A stretch of DNA of 64,000 bases, from NCBI RefSeq assembly GCF_006980715.1, contig NZ_SBHN01000002.1, positions 1 through 64,000 on the forward strand. Reading direction: 5' to 3'. The notes under the pieces were generated by a model. It was not told where the DNA came from and made no database searches. It saw only the letters and a list, made by a program, of their open reading frames with translations. The stretch is from Telmatospirillum sp. J64-1 (GTDB lineage Bacteria; Pseudomonadota; Alphaproteobacteria; Rhodospirillales; Magnetospirillaceae). Every line of letters starts with the position of its first letter. The first letter of the stretch is position 1. The position numbers were made by a program, and so were the translations under genes. This document shows positions 22,580-34,740 of this stretch, piece by piece.

Positions 22580-24909
22580 TGCGCAGGCTCCAGTCGCAGG
22601 ATGCGCTCGACGGGATCTGTGGGGGAAATGGTGATCATGCGTCCTTCGGCCCAATCCTCGGTCAGATCCTGCCAATGCGATGAAAGCGGATTGCCCGATT
22701 GCCCGGTGGCGGCCTGATAATGGCTGTTTCCGAGGTCGGACAGGTCGTAGACGGCCCGGAAGCCCGCGCCGTGGAGATGGGGAAAGGCGCCCGTCTCGGG
22801 GTTGTAGCTGTAGGTGCCGCGATTGACCGTGAAGTCGTCGCCGTCGGTCGCCGGGGCGATCTCGGTCAGCCTGCCGATGACCGGGATCTGTGCGAAGACG
22901 GGATGATCGAAGCGGGCGCGATGCACCGCGCCCCAGCGCCAGGCGGTCATGTCCTCGCCATGGGCAGCGGCAAGCTGTTCCAGGCTTTGGGTCAGGCTGC
23001 GGCGGATCATGGTGGCGCAATCCTCCGTCTCGGGGGTGCGCATGTCATCGCACCAGGGGCTGTTCGTCCGCAACACGTTCTCGAGGAAGACCGGGCGCAG
23101 CTGGACCATGGCCCCGGCCTGCTCGCCCAGATCGTCTTCGATCACCGCCCTGTAGAGCATGTTGATCCAGGTCTGGAAGATCAGGGCCGGTGCGGACTCG
23201 CGCGCCATCATGCCGTCCCATTCCGCGATCAGGCGCAGGGCCTCGGCCTCCCGCTCGCCGTCGGGCTCCACCGACAGCAGCAAGGGAAGGAAGCGTTCCG
23301 CCAGCCCCGACAGGGCATCGTGCTGAAGCCGGATGGTGTCCTCGATGTCGTGGCGCGGCAGGGCAGCAAGCACGTCGCGGATGCGTTCGGCGCGGAAGGG
23401 TTCGGGCCAATGGGCGGTGATCATGTGAGGATAGCCGGGCGGGGTGATGCGGTTGTTGGCATTCAGGACCACGCCGCCCGCCGGATTGAGCGCATGGGGC
23501 AGTTCCTCGAAAGGCACCCAGCCGACCCAATCCGCCTCGCCGGTCCAGCCGGGCTGGGGCAGGGTGCCGTCGCCCGAACGGCGCAGGGGAACGCGGCCCG
23601 GAACGTAGAAGCCGATATCGCCCGTGACCGAGGCGAAGAAGAAGTTCTGTTGGGGCGACAGGAATTCCCGCAAGGCCGCGGTGAATTCTTCCCAATCCCG
23701 CGCCCGGTTGAGACGGTAGATGGCCTGGGGCGTCAGGTCGTCGGGCTGAAGCTGGGCCGCCGACAGCGCCAGCAGGGCGTCATCCGCGCGGGGACCCAGG
23801 ACATCGGAAACGAGCGGGCCGTTGCGGGTGTGGCGGACCACCATCTGGACCGGCGGGCCGTTCCTGACGTGAATGGTCTCATTGCGGATGTCCAGGGGCT
23901 GCGACCCGTGCGGTGTCTCGTAGAGGTCCTGCCCGGCGGAGCGTTCGACGAACAGGTCCATGGTGTCGCTATGGGTGGTGGTGATGCCCCAGGCGATGTG
24001 GCCGTTATGGCCGAGCAGGTGGAACGGCACTCCCGGCACCGTGGCCCCGGTGACGGACAGGCCCGGGGCTTCGATCGAGGCCAGATACCATAGATTGGGC
24101 GCGGAAAAACCGAGATGGGGATCGTTCGCCAGAATCGGCGCGCCGGTGGTGGTGCGGTCTCCGGCCAGCGCCCAGACATTCGACGCCAGGCGCGGCTTGA
24201 TCGCCTCGGGCAGGGCGGCCAGCAGCTGGGCGGCGGGGATGCCTTCCAGATGGGCCTGCTCGCGGATTTCCGGTTCGGCCCACAGATCGGCGATGCGCTC
24301 GGGCGGCAGGATGCGGGCCAGTTCCGTCCGCAGCAATTCCTCGCGCCAATTGCCCGCCAGCTGCATTCCCATCAGCCGTCCCCAGACCAGCGTATCGGCC
24401 GGGCGCCAGGGTTCGGGCTTGTGGCGCAGGATCAGGAATTCCGGCGGCAGATGCGCCCGCCAGGATCCCTCTCCTTGGGCGATGAAGGCATTGACCCCGG
24501 CGGCATAGGCCTCCAGCGCTTCACGGACCTCTTCGTCCAGCAGCGCTACCGTATTCTCGGCCAGGCGGTAGAGGCCCAGCATCCGCATCATGCGGTCGGT
24601 TTGCAGGGTCCGTTCCCCGAAAATCTCGGACAGCCGTCCCGCACCGACACGACGCAGGGTCTCCATCTGCCACAGCCGGTCCTGCGCATGGACGTAGCCC
24701 AGGGCGAAATAGGCGTCCTGTTCGTTTTGCGCGGTGATGCGGGGTATGCCCCAGCGGTCGCGGGCGATGTCCACCGGCGCATCCAGGCCTTCCAGGGCCA
24801 TGCTGCCTTGCGTGCGCGGCAGCGTCGTATGCAGCCAAGCCAGGGCGCCGGTGGCGACAAGGACGAGAACCAGGACAAAGGCTCCAAGAATCTTCGCTGC
24901 CGTCCGCAT
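22576..24909 (-). CDS. Penicillin acylase family Ntn-hydrolase (777 aa)
   Basis: A precursor of the S45 family with an N-terminal membrane anchor/signal (ILGAFVLVLVLVATGALAWL). The autocatalytic cleavage site precedes Ser243 in LASNVWALAG, the expected N-terminal nucleophile of the beta chain. Other family stretches are DRWGIPRITAQNEQDAYFALGY and GHNGHIAWGITTTHSDTMD. Members hydrolyse N-acyl amide bonds, from beta-lactams to acyl-homoserine lactones; substrate cannot be told from sequence. It likely works in the periplasm. Its stop overlaps the start of threonine ammonia-lyase. Confidence 0.9.
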   Translation of the reverse strand: MRTAAKILGAFVLVLVLVATGALAWLHTTLPRTQGSMALEGLDAPVDIARDRWGIPRITAQNEQDAYFALGYVHAQDRLWQMETLRRVGAGRLSEIFGERTLQTDRMMRMLGLYRLAENTVALLDEEVREALEAYAAGVNAFIAQGEGSWRAHLPPEFLILRHKPEPWRPADTLVWGRLMGMQLAGNWREELLRTELARILPPERIADLWAEPEIREQAHLEGIPAAQLLAALPEAIKPRLASNVWALAGDRTTTGAPILANDPHLGFSAPNLWYLASIEAPGLSVTGATVPGVPFHLLGHNGHIAWGITTTHSDTMDLFVERSAGQDLYETPHGSQPLDIRNETIHVRNGPPVQMVVRHTRNGPLVSDVLGPRADDALLALSAAQLQPDDLTPQAIYRLNRARDWEEFTAALREFLSPQQNFFFASVTGDIGFYVPGRVPLRRSGDGTLPQPGWTGEADWVGWVPFEELPHALNPAGGVVLNANNRITPPGYPHMITAHWPEPFRAERIRDVLAALPRHDIEDTIRLQHDALSGLAERFLPLLLSVEPDGEREAEALRLIAEWDGMMARESAPALIFQTWINMLYRAVIEDDLGEQAGAMVQLRPVFLENVLRTNSPWCDDMRTPETEDCATMIRRSLTQSLEQLAAAHGEDMTAWRWGAVHRARFDHPVFAQIPVIGRLTEIAPATDGDDFTVNRGTYSYNPETGAFPHLHGAGFRAVYDLSDLGNSHYQAATGQSGNPLSSHWQDLTEDWAEGRMITISPTDPVERILRLEPAQ

Positions 24910-25082
24910 GCCGGCCTACCCTTCCTTTCAGTCAATGACATAAGGTATAGCAATGCCTTATGTCCTCTTCTTCATCTTGAACCAAAGGACTGCCGGCGGG
25001 AAAATCCTTGTCCGGGCCGATCCATTCGGTTGCTATCATGGCTATCGTAGCCCCTGCCAGCAATGACGGAGAGAGCGTGAAG

Positions 25083-25925
25083 ATGATGGAACGCAGCCTT
25101 TCCAGCCTCGGACCTCGCGGTTTTCACAAGATCGCCTATACGGAATGGGGACGGGAGGATGATGCCTGCCCGATCGTCTGCGTCCACGGCTTGACCCGCA
25201 ATTCCCGCGACTTCGATATCTTCGCAGATGCCATGGCCCGCACGGGCCGCCGCGTCGTCTGCCCCGACATGGCCGGGCGCGGCGCCAGCGAATGGCTGAG
25301 CGTCAAGACGGATTACGACTTCCCCCTCTACATGGCCGATTGCGCCGCCTTGCTGGCCCGGTTGGGGGCCGAGCAGGTGGATTGGGTGGGCACCTCGATG
25401 GGTGGGATCATCGGCATGGGCCTGGCCAGCCAGCCCGGCTCGCCCATCCGCCGGCTGGTGCTGAACGATATCGGCCCCTTCATTCCCAAGGAAGGGCTGG
25501 CGCGGATCCGGGAGGTGGTGTCTTGGAATCCGCTTTTCGCCGATCTCGGGGAAGTGGAGGCGACGCTGCGCACGGCGCTGAGGAGCTTCGGCCGCTTCAC
25601 CGACGAGCAATGGGCCCATCTGGCGCGCCATGCGGTGCGGCGGGAAGAGGACGGCCTGCGGCTGCATTACGACCCCGGCATCGTCGAGGGAGTGGCCAAG
25701 GGCGATGCCGGCGACGTGGACCTGTGGCCGCTTTTCGAGGCCGTGCGCTGCCCCGTCCTGATCCTGCGCGGCGCCCAGTCCGATATCCTGACCCACGACA
25801 CTGCGCAGGAAATGTGCCGCCGCCATCCCGATTGCCGGATGGTCGAATTCCGTGGCGTGGGGCATGCCCCCATGCTCATGGATGAGGAACAGATAAACGT
25901 CGTGCGGGACTGGCTGGAAAAGTAA
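25083..25925 (+). CDS. Alpha/beta hydrolase (280 aa)
   Basis: The fold is clear: oxyanion HG motif VCVHGLTRN, nucleophile elbow GTSMGG with the serine, catalytic Asp likely in GAQSDILT and catalytic His in RGVGHAPML. A cap domain lies between. The start at 25083 or 25086 is chosen for GGAGAGAG at 25068-25075; the frame extends to 25008. It looks like a soluble esterase or lactonase-type enzyme. It is divergent from the acylase gene; the substrate is unknown. Confidence 0.88.
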   Translation: MMERSLSSLGPRGFHKIAYTEWGREDDACPIVCVHGLTRNSRDFDIFADAMARTGRRVVCPDMAGRGASEWLSVKTDYDFPLYMADCAALLARLGAEQVDWVGTSMGGIIGMGLASQPGSPIRRLVLNDIGPFIPKEGLARIREVVSWNPLFADLGEVEATLRTALRSFGRFTDEQWAHLARHAVRREEDGLRLHYDPGIVEGVAKGDAGDVDLWPLFEAVRCPVLILRGAQSDILTHDTAQEMCRRHPDCRMVEFRGVGHAPMLMDEEQINVVRDWLEK

Positions 25926-25935
25926 AGAAGCAGGA

Positions 25936-25957
25936 GGGGGATGCCGGAACATCCCCC
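25936..25957. terminator. Terminator-like hairpin between convergent genes
   Basis: Stem gggggat / atccccc with an 8-base loop lies between the hydrolase (+) and hemB (-). It is GC-rich without a clear T-run. Confidence 0.5.
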
Positions 25958-25965
25958 GTTCCCGG

Positions 25966-28273
<2,308 letters not shown>

Positions 28274-28305
28274 GGACGCTCTCCGGGTTATTTTTTGCTG
28301 CTTCC

Positions 28306-28334
28306 CATAAACACCAGGAGGTCCCGCAAGTCAA
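28306..28334 (-). promoter_or_regulatory. Candidate sigma-70 promoter for metY
   Basis: On the - strand TTGACT (28329-28334) and TTTATG (28306-28311) are separated by exactly 17 bases, about 35 bases before the metY ATG. Confidence 0.5.
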
Positions 28335-28357
28335 GTTATTACGATTTATCTAGTGTG

Positions 28358-28378
28358 GAATGTTTAAATATAACATTC
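28358..28378. promoter_or_regulatory. Inverted repeat upstream of the metY promoter
   Basis: GAATGTT and AACATTC arms are separated by 7 AT-rich bases, just upstream of the proposed metY -35. This is a possible operator for a LysR- or other dimeric regulator of sulfur metabolism; its identity is unknown. The remainder of the intergenic space 28274-28581 shows no gene. Confidence 0.4.
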
Positions 28379-28581
28379 ATATATTGTTTTTTGATGAGGG
28401 ACGGGAATGACGGCATTTTCGCATCCGCACATGAGGCCTGCAACTTCGTGGCGGAAAGGGGTATATAGAACGTCCCACTGTGGCGTGCCTGTCGACTGGC
28501 CTGCGCGCCCATCAGACCCCTGGAAGGCCCACGAGATCATGCGGGCAAGCGCCGCCCGCCGTCTCCTCAGCGAGTGAGTTC

Positions 28582-29658
28582 ATGGAACAACAGGATATCT
28601 TCTTCGAGACCGGCGGCGGTGTCGGCCGGATCACCCTCAATCGTCCCAAGGTCCTGAATGCCTTGTCCTTCGCCCAGGTCGAGGCGATGCTGGCCAAGCT
28701 GCGGGAATGGGCGAAGGAGCCTTCCATCCGCGCCGTCGTGATCGCCGCGACGGGCGAGAAGGCCTTCTGCGCGGGCGGCGACATCCGTGCCATGTATGAA
28801 GCGGGCAAGGCGGGGAACCTGCAGTTCCTGACGGATTTCTACGGCACCGAATACCAGCTGAACCGCCTGATCAAGACCTATCCCAAGCCCTATGTCGCCC
28901 TGATGGACGGCATCGTCATGGGCGGCGGCGCCGGAATCTCCATTCATGGGTCCCATCGCGTCGTCACCGAGCGCACGCTGTTCGCCATGCCGGAAACCAG
29001 CATCGGCTTCTTCCCCGATGTCGGCGGCACCTATTTCCTGTCGCGCTGCCCCGGTGCCGTCGGCACCTATCTGGCTTTGACCTCCGCCCGCCTGAAGGCG
29101 GCGGACCTCCTGCATCTGGGCCTCGCCACCCATTTCGTTCCGGCGGCCCGCATGGAGGAATTGGCGGAAGCCTTGTCGGTGGCCGACGATATCACGCAGG
29201 AACAAGCCTTTAGCGCCTTTTCTTGTATGATCGAGATGTATCAGGAAGAGGCCCCGGGCGAGGCCGAGATGATCCTTCATCGCGCCGCCATCGACCGCTG
29301 CTTCGCCAAGCGCACGGTGCCGGAAATCATCGCGGCGCTGAAGGAGGAGAAGTCCGCCTGGGCCGAGGAGACCCTGGCGCAGCTGGCGCAGAAATCGCCG
29401 ACCAGCCTGATGGTGACGCTGCGCCAGATGCAGGCCGGGGCCATGATCGATTTCGACAAGGCGATGATCCTGGAATACCGCCTGTCCCAGCGGTTCATGC
29501 GCGGCCACGATTTCTATGAAGGCGTGCGGGCCTTGCTGGTGGACAAGGATCATGCGCCGCGCTGGCAGCCCGCCAGCCTGGAGGAGATCGATCCGTCGGA
29601 AGTCGATGCCTATTTCCGTCCGCTGGACGGCGGCGACTTGACTCTCATCGAGCTTTGA
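28582..29658 (+). CDS. Enoyl-CoA hydratase/isomerase family, 3-hydroxyisobutyryl-CoA hydrolase type (358 aa)
   Basis: The crotonase fold is clear: ITLNRPKVLNALS, oxyanion-hole segments EKAFCAGGDIRAMYE and GIVMGGGAGISIHGSHRV, and MPETSIGFFPDVGGTYFL. The length of about 358 aa and the C-terminal region (YRLSQRFMRGHDFYEGVRALLVDKD) are typical of 3-hydroxyisobutyryl-CoA hydrolase in valine breakdown rather than simple hydratases (about 260 aa). The start at 28582 agrees with the family; the frame extends back to 28480. It stands alone. Confidence 0.85.
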   Translation: MEQQDIFFETGGGVGRITLNRPKVLNALSFAQVEAMLAKLREWAKEPSIRAVVIAATGEKAFCAGGDIRAMYEAGKAGNLQFLTDFYGTEYQLNRLIKTYPKPYVALMDGIVMGGGAGISIHGSHRVVTERTLFAMPETSIGFFPDVGGTYFLSRCPGAVGTYLALTSARLKAADLLHLGLATHFVPAARMEELAEALSVADDITQEQAFSAFSCMIEMYQEEAPGEAEMILHRAAIDRCFAKRTVPEIIAALKEEKSAWAEETLAQLAQKSPTSLMVTLRQMQAGAMIDFDKAMILEYRLSQRFMRGHDFYEGVRALLVDKDHAPRWQPASLEEIDPSEVDAYFRPLDGGDLTLIEL

Positions 29659-29739
29659 TCAAGCGGGCAGGAAGGGCTGGACTTCCCCGGCGACATGGGG
29701 ATGATAGCCCTTTCCCGCCATTCACGGATCTCGTCCGCC

Positions 29740-29940
29740 ATGACTCGCCCGAAGGAAATCATCTTTGAATTCAGAAGGGTAGGGGCCTATGTGAAAGTCA
29801 CGGCCATGGACCCTGCGACCCTGACCGAAATCAGCATCGTCGGCGCCCCGGATGCCGGCGAGGCCATGCTGAAGGCGACGGCGCGGCGCAAGCTGGAATA
29901 TGTGCTCGAGAAAAAGCGCCAGGAAAAAGTCAGGCGCTGA
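29740..29940 (+). CDS. DUF6898-type small protein (66 aa)
   Basis: MTRPKEIIFEFRRVGAYVKV is the hallmark start of a small alphaproteobacterial family, continuing with IVGAPDAGEAMLKATARRKL. No catalytic motif is visible. The start is set at 29740 to match the family; the frame reaches 29695. It follows the HIBCH-like gene by 81 bases and may be cotranscribed. Function unknown. Confidence 0.75.
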   Translation: MTRPKEIIFEFRRVGAYVKVTAMDPATLTEISIVGAPDAGEAMLKATARRKLEYVLEKKRQEKVRR

Positions 29941-29955
29941 AATCCATCCCAGAAC

Positions 29956-29984
29956 CCTGGCGCCGTTGCGGCCTCGGCGCCAGG
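29956..29984. terminator. Hairpin between convergent DUF6898 and mucR genes
   Basis: Perfect 9-base stem cctggcgcc / ggcgccagg with an 11-base loop, between the two converging stops. Confidence 0.6.
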
Positions 29985-29994
29985 ATACTGACGA

Positions 29995-30450
29995 TTACTT
30001 GCGGCGGGCGCGGCCGCGCACTTCCGGTTCTTCCTCGACCTTGCGGCCCAGGCCGATCTTCTTCGCGAAATCGGAACGCTGCGCAGCGTAATTGGGCGCC
30101 ACCATGGGATAATCCGGCGGCAGGTTCCACTTCGCCCGATATTCGTCTGGCGTCATATTGTAAGTGGTGCGAAGATGCCGCTTGAGCATCTTCAGTTTCT
30201 TTCCGTCCTCCAGGCAGACGATATAGTCGGGAGTGACAGACTTGCGGACAGGCACGGCGGGACGCGGTGCTTCGGCTTTAATTTCCTGCGCGTCGTTCTC
30301 AAGAGAATTCAACGAGCTGAAAACAGTCTGGATCACTTCCGGGATCTGACCTGCGGGCAGCGGATTCTTGCTGACATATGCAGCAACCACATCCACGGCC
30401 ATGCGCAGAATTTCCTCCCTGGACGACTTTTCGGCGGTGTTCTCGTTCAT
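29995..30450 (-). CDS. MucR/Ros family transcriptional regulator (151 aa)
   Basis: The C-terminal half carries the Ros/MucR zinc-finger region (YIVCLEDGKKLKMLKRHLRT then NMTPDEYRAKWNLPPDYPMV). The N-terminal helical part serves oligomerisation, and a basic tail (GRARRK) follows. MucR proteins are H-NS-like global silencers of AT-rich DNA in alphaproteobacteria, affecting exopolysaccharide, motility and cell cycle. ATG at 30450 (MNENTAEKSS) is taken as start; the longer frame upstream has no family character. Confidence 0.92.
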   Translation of the reverse strand: MNENTAEKSSREEILRMAVDVVAAYVSKNPLPAGQIPEVIQTVFSSLNSLENDAQEIKAEAPRPAVPVRKSVTPDYIVCLEDGKKLKMLKRHLRTTYNMTPDEYRAKWNLPPDYPMVAPNYAAQRSDFAKKIGLGRKVEEEPEVRGRARRK

Positions 30451-30776
30451 GTTCGTTCGACCGAATGTTTTTATGAATGTCCGAAATGAGAGATCGCATG
30501 TTCCGGCTTGCTTGTCAATTCTGAACAGCCAGAATAACGAGTTCTTACTGGCTGCCTTAGCTTTAGTAAAAGCTGGTCCTTGGCTGGCCGGAATACCCCA
30601 TTGGTCTGTATCGCAAGGATGGGTTATCTTTCTTGCGGAAAAGAGGGGGCGGTTTCCTCGGACGATTCGCTTCGTCAAGATAGTTCCAAGCGAGGCCTTG
30701 TGTCGCATTGGCAATATCCGTCGACATATGGTATCAAGCCCTCAATCCGTCCCCCACCGCTCAAGAACATAGTGAC
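30451..30776. other. Divergent intergenic region mucR / rpiB
   Basis: About 325 bases with no supported gene. It is AT-richer near the mucR start (a run of TTTTTATG and similar), fitting MucR autoregulation, but no defined operator can be called. Confidence 0.4.
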
Positions 30777-31229
30777 ATGACCTCACAGACAATTGCCGTT
30801 GCGTCCGACCACGGCGGCGTCGAACTCAAGCAGGCTCTTTGCGAGTTCCTCGCCGAACGCGGGATCGAGGTGCTGGATCTGGGCACTCAGCCCGGCGAAT
30901 CCGTGGACTATCCCGACTACGCCGACAAACTGGCCCAGGCCCTGGCCGACGGCCGCGCCCAGCGGGGCGTTCTCGTCTGTGGCTCCGGTATCGGCATCAG
31001 CATCGCCGCCAACCGTCATCGTCATATTCGCGCGGCCCTGATCCACGACGCCTATGGCGCGCGCATGTGCCGCCAGCACAATGACGCCAATGTCATCGTC
31101 TTCGGTGGGCGCACCACCGGCGTGGAAGTGGCGCGCGACTGCCTGGGCATTTTCCTCGACACGGAATTCGAAGGCGGCCGCCATGCCCGGCGCGTCGCCA
31201 AGCTGGGCGGCGAGCCCGGCTGCTGCTGA
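30777..31229 (+). CDS. rpiB: Ribose-5-phosphate isomerase B (150 aa)
   Basis: LacAB/RpiB family: [14 protein letters not shown] with the substrate-binding [20 protein letters not shown], the catalytic cysteine in [16 protein letters not shown], and the [12 protein letters not shown] stretch. It interconverts ribulose 5-phosphate and ribose 5-phosphate in the pentose phosphate pathway. It stands 43 bases before glyA, a pairing common in alphaproteobacteria, and is likely the first gene of this housekeeping run. Confidence 0.95.
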   Translation: MTSQTIAVASDHGGVELKQALCEFLAERGIEVLDLGTQPGESVDYPDYADKLAQALADGRAQRGVLVCGSGIGISIAANRHRHIRAALIHDAYGARMCRQHNDANVIVFGGRTTGVEVARDCLGIFLDTEFEGGRHARRVAKLGGEPGCC

Positions 31230-31272
31230 TCTCTTCACTTCCGTAGAAGAACCGAAAGAAAGACCCGTCAAG

Positions 31273-32556
31273 ATGTCCTCAGCCAATCGCTTCTTCGGCG
31301 CCTCCCTGGCCGATTCCGATCCCGACCTGTATCAGTCCATCCGTAAGGAGCTGGGCCGTCAGCAGGATCAGATCGAGATGATCGCCTCCGAGAACATCGT
31401 CTCGCGCGCGGTGCTCGAAGCCCAAGGTTCGGTGCTGACCAACAAATATGCCGAAGGCTATCCGGGCAAGCGGTATTACGGCGGCTGCGAGTTCGTCGAC
31501 ATCGCCGAGGATCTGGCCATCGAGCGCGCCAAGAAGCTGTTCGACTGCGCCTATGTCAATGTGCAGCCCCATTCCGGCGCCCAGGCCAACGGCGCCGTGC
31601 AGATGGCGCTGGTCAAGCCCGGCGACACCATCCTGGGCATGTCGCTGGCCGCCGGTGGCCACCTGACCCACGGCGCCCCGCCGGCGATGTCGGGCAAGTG
31701 GTTCAACGCCGTGCAATATGGCGTGCGCGAGGACAATCACCTGATCGATTACGACGAGGTCGAGCGTCTGGCCCTGGAACACCAGCCGAAGCTGATCATC
31801 GCCGGTGGCTCCGCCTATCCGCGCGTCATCGACTTCAAGCGCTTCCGCGAGATCGCCGACAAGGTGGGCGCCTATCTGATGGTGGACATGGCGCATTTCG
31901 CCGGTCTGGTCGCTGGTGGCGCGCATCCCAGCCCGCTGCCCTATGCCGACGTGGTCACCACCACCACCCACAAGACCCTGCGCGGTCCGCGTGGCGGCAT
32001 GATCCTGTCCAACAACCCGGACCTGGGCAAGAAGTTCAACTCGGCCGTCTTCCCCGGCATGCAGGGCGGCCCGCTGATGCACGTCATCGCGGCCAAGGCC
32101 GTGGCCTTCAATGAAGCCCTGTCCGATGAATTCAAGGCCTATGCGGCGGCGGTCAAGGAAAATGCCGCCATCCTGGCCGAGGTGCTGGTCAGCCGCGGCC
32201 TCGCCATCGTCTCGGGCGGCACCGACACCCATCTGATGCTGGTGGACCTGCGTCCCAAGAAGCTGACCGGCAATATCGCCGAGCAGAGCCTCGAGCGCGC
32301 GGGCATCACCTGCAACAAGAACGGCATTCCCTTCGATCCGGAAAAGCCGACCGTGACCTCGGGCATCCGCCTGGGTTCGCCGGCGGCGACCACCCGCGGC
32401 TTCCGGGCCGAGGAATTCCGCCAGCTCGGCAACCTGATCGGCGACGTGCTCGACGGCCTGTCGGCCAATCCCGAGGACAACTCGGCGGCCGAACGCGCGG
32501 TGCGGGAAAAGGTCGGCGAATTGTGCCGCCGCTTCCCCATCTATAGCGGCCTGTAA
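31273..32556 (+). CDS. glyA: Serine hydroxymethyltransferase (427 aa)
   Basis: PLP enzyme transferring the serine C3 unit to tetrahydrofolate. PLP lysine is Lys234 in [14 protein letters not shown]. Other typical stretches are [36 protein letters not shown] and [12 protein letters not shown]. Length and ends match the family. The frame reaches back to 31054 but that part is the shadow of rpiB. nrdR follows 17 bases downstream. Confidence 0.97.
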   Translation: MSSANRFFGASLADSDPDLYQSIRKELGRQQDQIEMIASENIVSRAVLEAQGSVLTNKYAEGYPGKRYYGGCEFVDIAEDLAIERAKKLFDCAYVNVQPHSGAQANGAVQMALVKPGDTILGMSLAAGGHLTHGAPPAMSGKWFNAVQYGVREDNHLIDYDEVERLALEHQPKLIIAGGSAYPRVIDFKRFREIADKVGAYLMVDMAHFAGLVAGGAHPSPLPYADVVTTTTHKTLRGPRGGMILSNNPDLGKKFNSAVFPGMQGGPLMHVIAAKAVAFNEALSDEFKAYAAAVKENAAILAEVLVSRGLAIVSGGTDTHLMLVDLRPKKLTGNIAEQSLERAGITCNKNGIPFDPEKPTVTSGIRLGSPAATTRGFRAEEFRQLGNLIGDVLDGLSANPEDNSAAERAVREKVGELCRRFPIYSGL

Positions 32557-32573
32557 GGCTCGGGAGAAGATCG

Positions 32574-33038
32574 ATGCGCTGCCCGTTCTGCGGACATGAT
32601 GACACGCAGGTCAAGGATTCGCGGCCGACGGAGGACAATGCCGCCATCCGCCGCCGCCGCCTTTGTCCTGCTTGCGGTTCGCGCTTCACCACCTTCGAAC
32701 GCGTGCAATTGCGCGAATTGATCGTGGTGAAGAAGAACGGGCAGCGTAATCCCTTCGACCGGGACAAGCTGGAACGCTCCATCGCCATCGCCGTGCGCAA
32801 GCGGCCCATCGATTCCGAGCGGGTCGAGCGCATCATCAACGGCATCCAGCGCCGCCTGGAAAGCAGCGGCGAGACGGAAATCCCGTCCTCGATGATCGGC
32901 GAATTGGTGATGGACGCGCTCTATAACCTGGACAAGGTCGCCTATGTCCGTTTCGCCTCGGTCTACCGCAATTTCCACGAGGCCAAGGACTTCGAGGACT
33001 TCGTCGGAAAGCTCGGCGGGGATGGCGACCATATCTGA
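32574..33038 (+). CDS. nrdR: Transcriptional repressor NrdR (154 aa)
   Basis: N-terminal zinc ribbon [17 protein letters not shown] ... LCPACGSRF (two CxxC pairs) followed by an ATP-cone ([20 protein letters not shown]). NrdR senses ATP/dATP and represses ribonucleotide reductase genes through NrdR boxes. No nrd gene is in this window. Position between glyA and ribD is the common alphaproteobacterial order. It overlaps the start of ribD by 17 bases. Confidence 0.97.
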   Translation: MRCPFCGHDDTQVKDSRPTEDNAAIRRRRLCPACGSRFTTFERVQLRELIVVKKNGQRNPFDRDKLERSIAIAVRKRPIDSERVERIINGIQRRLESSGETEIPSSMIGELVMDALYNLDKVAYVRFASVYRNFHEAKDFEDFVGKLGGDGDHI

Positions 33039-34134
33039 GAACGGCGACCTGGCGCATATGCGCGCCGCGCTGGGTCTGGCCCGGCGCGGGCTGGGGCAAG
33101 TCTGGCCTAATCCGGCGGTGGGCTGCGTCATCGTCAAGGACGGCCGCGTGGTCGGGCGGGGCTGGACCCAGCCGGGCGGACGCCCCCATGCGGAAACCGT
33201 GGCCCTGGCTCAGGCCGGGGCGGCGGCGCAGGGTGCGACCGCCTATGTGACGCTGGAACCCTGCAGCCACCACGGCAAGACCCCTCCCTGCGCGGATGCG
33301 TTGGTCCAGGCCGGTATCGCCCGTGTCGTCGCGGCGGTCGAGGATCCCGATCCGCGCGTCTCGGGCAACGGCCTGCGGCGTCTGCGCGAGGCCGGAGTGG
33401 CGGTCGAGCTGGGGCTGGGTGCCGAGGAGGCCGAAGAGATCAATGCCGGCTTCTTCCTGCGCGTGCGCCAGGGCCGTCCGCTGATCACCTTGAAAACCGC
33501 CACCACCTTGGACGGGCGCATCGCCACCCATGGCGGCGAAAGCCAGTGGATCACCGGCGAGGGCGCGCGCGCCCATGGTCATCGTCTGCGCGCCGAGCAT
33601 GACGCCATCCTGGTCGGGGCGGGGACGGCGCTGGCCGATGATCCCATGCTGACCTGCCGCCTGCCGGGGCTTGAGCAGCGCTCGCCGGTGCGTGTGGTAC
33701 TGGACGGTCATCTGCGTCTGGCGCTGACGGCAAAACTGGTGGCGACCGCGCAGCAGGTGCCGACCTGGCTGGTCTGCCTGCCCGGCAATGATGCCGCCCG
33801 CATCGCCGCCTTCCGCTCCTGCGGTGTACAGGTGATCGAGATACCGCCGGACAAGGAGGGCTATCCGGACCTGAAGTCGGTGAGCCTGGCTTTGGGGGAC
33901 CGGGGCATCACGCGCCTGCTGGTGGAAGGCGGCGCCCGTGTGACCGCTGCCTTCCTGCGCCATCGCCTGGTGGACCGGCTTGCCTGGTTCCGCGCGCCGC
34001 GCCTGATGGGCGGTGACGGCATGCCCGCCGCCTCCGCCTTCGGAGTGGATGTGCTGGGCCAGACGCCGCATTTCAGGCGTAGCAACATGGCCGAGGCCGG
34101 TGCCGATCTGATCGAATATTACGAGCGTGTCTGA
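33022..34134 (+). CDS. ribD: Bifunctional riboflavin deaminase/reductase RibD (370 aa)
   Basis: The N-terminal cytidine-deaminase-like domain has zinc ligands in [10 protein letters not shown] and [18 protein letters not shown]. The C-terminal reductase domain begins about residue 150 ([29 protein letters not shown]). It carries out the second and third steps of riboflavin synthesis from the GTP cyclohydrolase II product. The start at 33022 overlaps nrdR and fits the deaminase N-terminus; the longer frame upstream is in nrdR. Confidence 0.95.
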   Translation: MATISENGDLAHMRAALGLARRGLGQVWPNPAVGCVIVKDGRVVGRGWTQPGGRPHAETVALAQAGAAAQGATAYVTLEPCSHHGKTPPCADALVQAGIARVVAAVEDPDPRVSGNGLRRLREAGVAVELGLGAEEAEEINAGFFLRVRQGRPLITLKTATTLDGRIATHGGESQWITGEGARAHGHRLRAEHDAILVGAGTALADDPMLTCRLPGLEQRSPVRVVLDGHLRLALTAKLVATAQQVPTWLVCLPGNDAARIAAFRSCGVQVIEIPPDKEGYPDLKSVSLALGDRGITRLLVEGGARVTAAFLRHRLVDRLAWFRAPRLMGGDGMPAASAFGVDVLGQTPHFRRSNMAEAGADLIEYYERV

Positions 34135-34147
34135 AGGGGAATGGGCC

Positions 34148-34735
34148 ATGTTTACCGGCATCATCACGGATCTGGGCAGTGTGCGCGGGATCGAGAAGCG
34201 CGGCGAAACCCGTTTCACCATCGCCACGGGCTACGATACGGATACGATCGAGATTGGCGCTTCCATCGCCCATAACGGCGTTTGCCTGACCGTGGTCGAG
34301 AAGGGCGATGGCTGGTTTGCCGTCGAGGCCTCGCAGGAAACCTTGTCCAAGACCACCCTTAGCAGCTGGACCGAAGGCCAGAGGATCAACCTGGAACGCG
34401 CGCTGAAAGTCGGCGACGAACTGGGCGGCCATATCGTTTCGGGTCATGTCGACGGTGTCGCCCATGTGGTCGAGATCGCGCCCGAGAACCAGTCCCTGCG
34501 TTATGTCTTCGAAGTTCCGGAAAACCTGGCGCCTTTCGTCGCGCCGAAGGGTTCGGTCGCGCTGGATGGCGTCTCCCTCACCGTCAATGAGGTGCAGGGG
34601 CGGCGATTCGGCGTCAACATCATTCCCCACACCCAATCGGTCACCACCTTCGGCGGATATGAGGTGGGCAGTGCGGTGAATATGGAAATCGACATGCTGG
34701 CGCGCTATGTTGCGCGACTGCTCGGGAAGGATTGA
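34148..34735 (+). CDS. ribE: Riboflavin synthase alpha subunit (195 aa)
   Basis: Two tandem lumazine-binding repeats. The first is MFTGIITDLGSV ... ASIAHNGVCLTVVEKG, the second (from about residue 96) GGHIVSGHVDGVAHV ... GSVALDGVSLTVNEV. It dismutates two 6,7-dimethyl-8-ribityllumazine molecules to riboflavin. The ATG is 13 bases after ribD. The stop overlaps an upstream TTG of the next frame. Confidence 0.96.
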   Translation: MFTGIITDLGSVRGIEKRGETRFTIATGYDTDTIEIGASIAHNGVCLTVVEKGDGWFAVEASQETLSKTTLSSWTEGQRINLERALKVGDELGGHIVSGHVDGVAHVVEIAPENQSLRYVFEVPENLAPFVAPKGSVALDGVSLTVNEVQGRRFGVNIIPHTQSVTTFGGYEVGSAVNMEIDMLARYVARLLGKD

Positions 34736-34740
34736 ACCTC

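Noticed and set aside
28274-28357. SAM riboswitch upstream of metY
   Set aside because: The leader after the likely start site is only about 30 bases and lacks the SAM-II core; no conserved pairing found.
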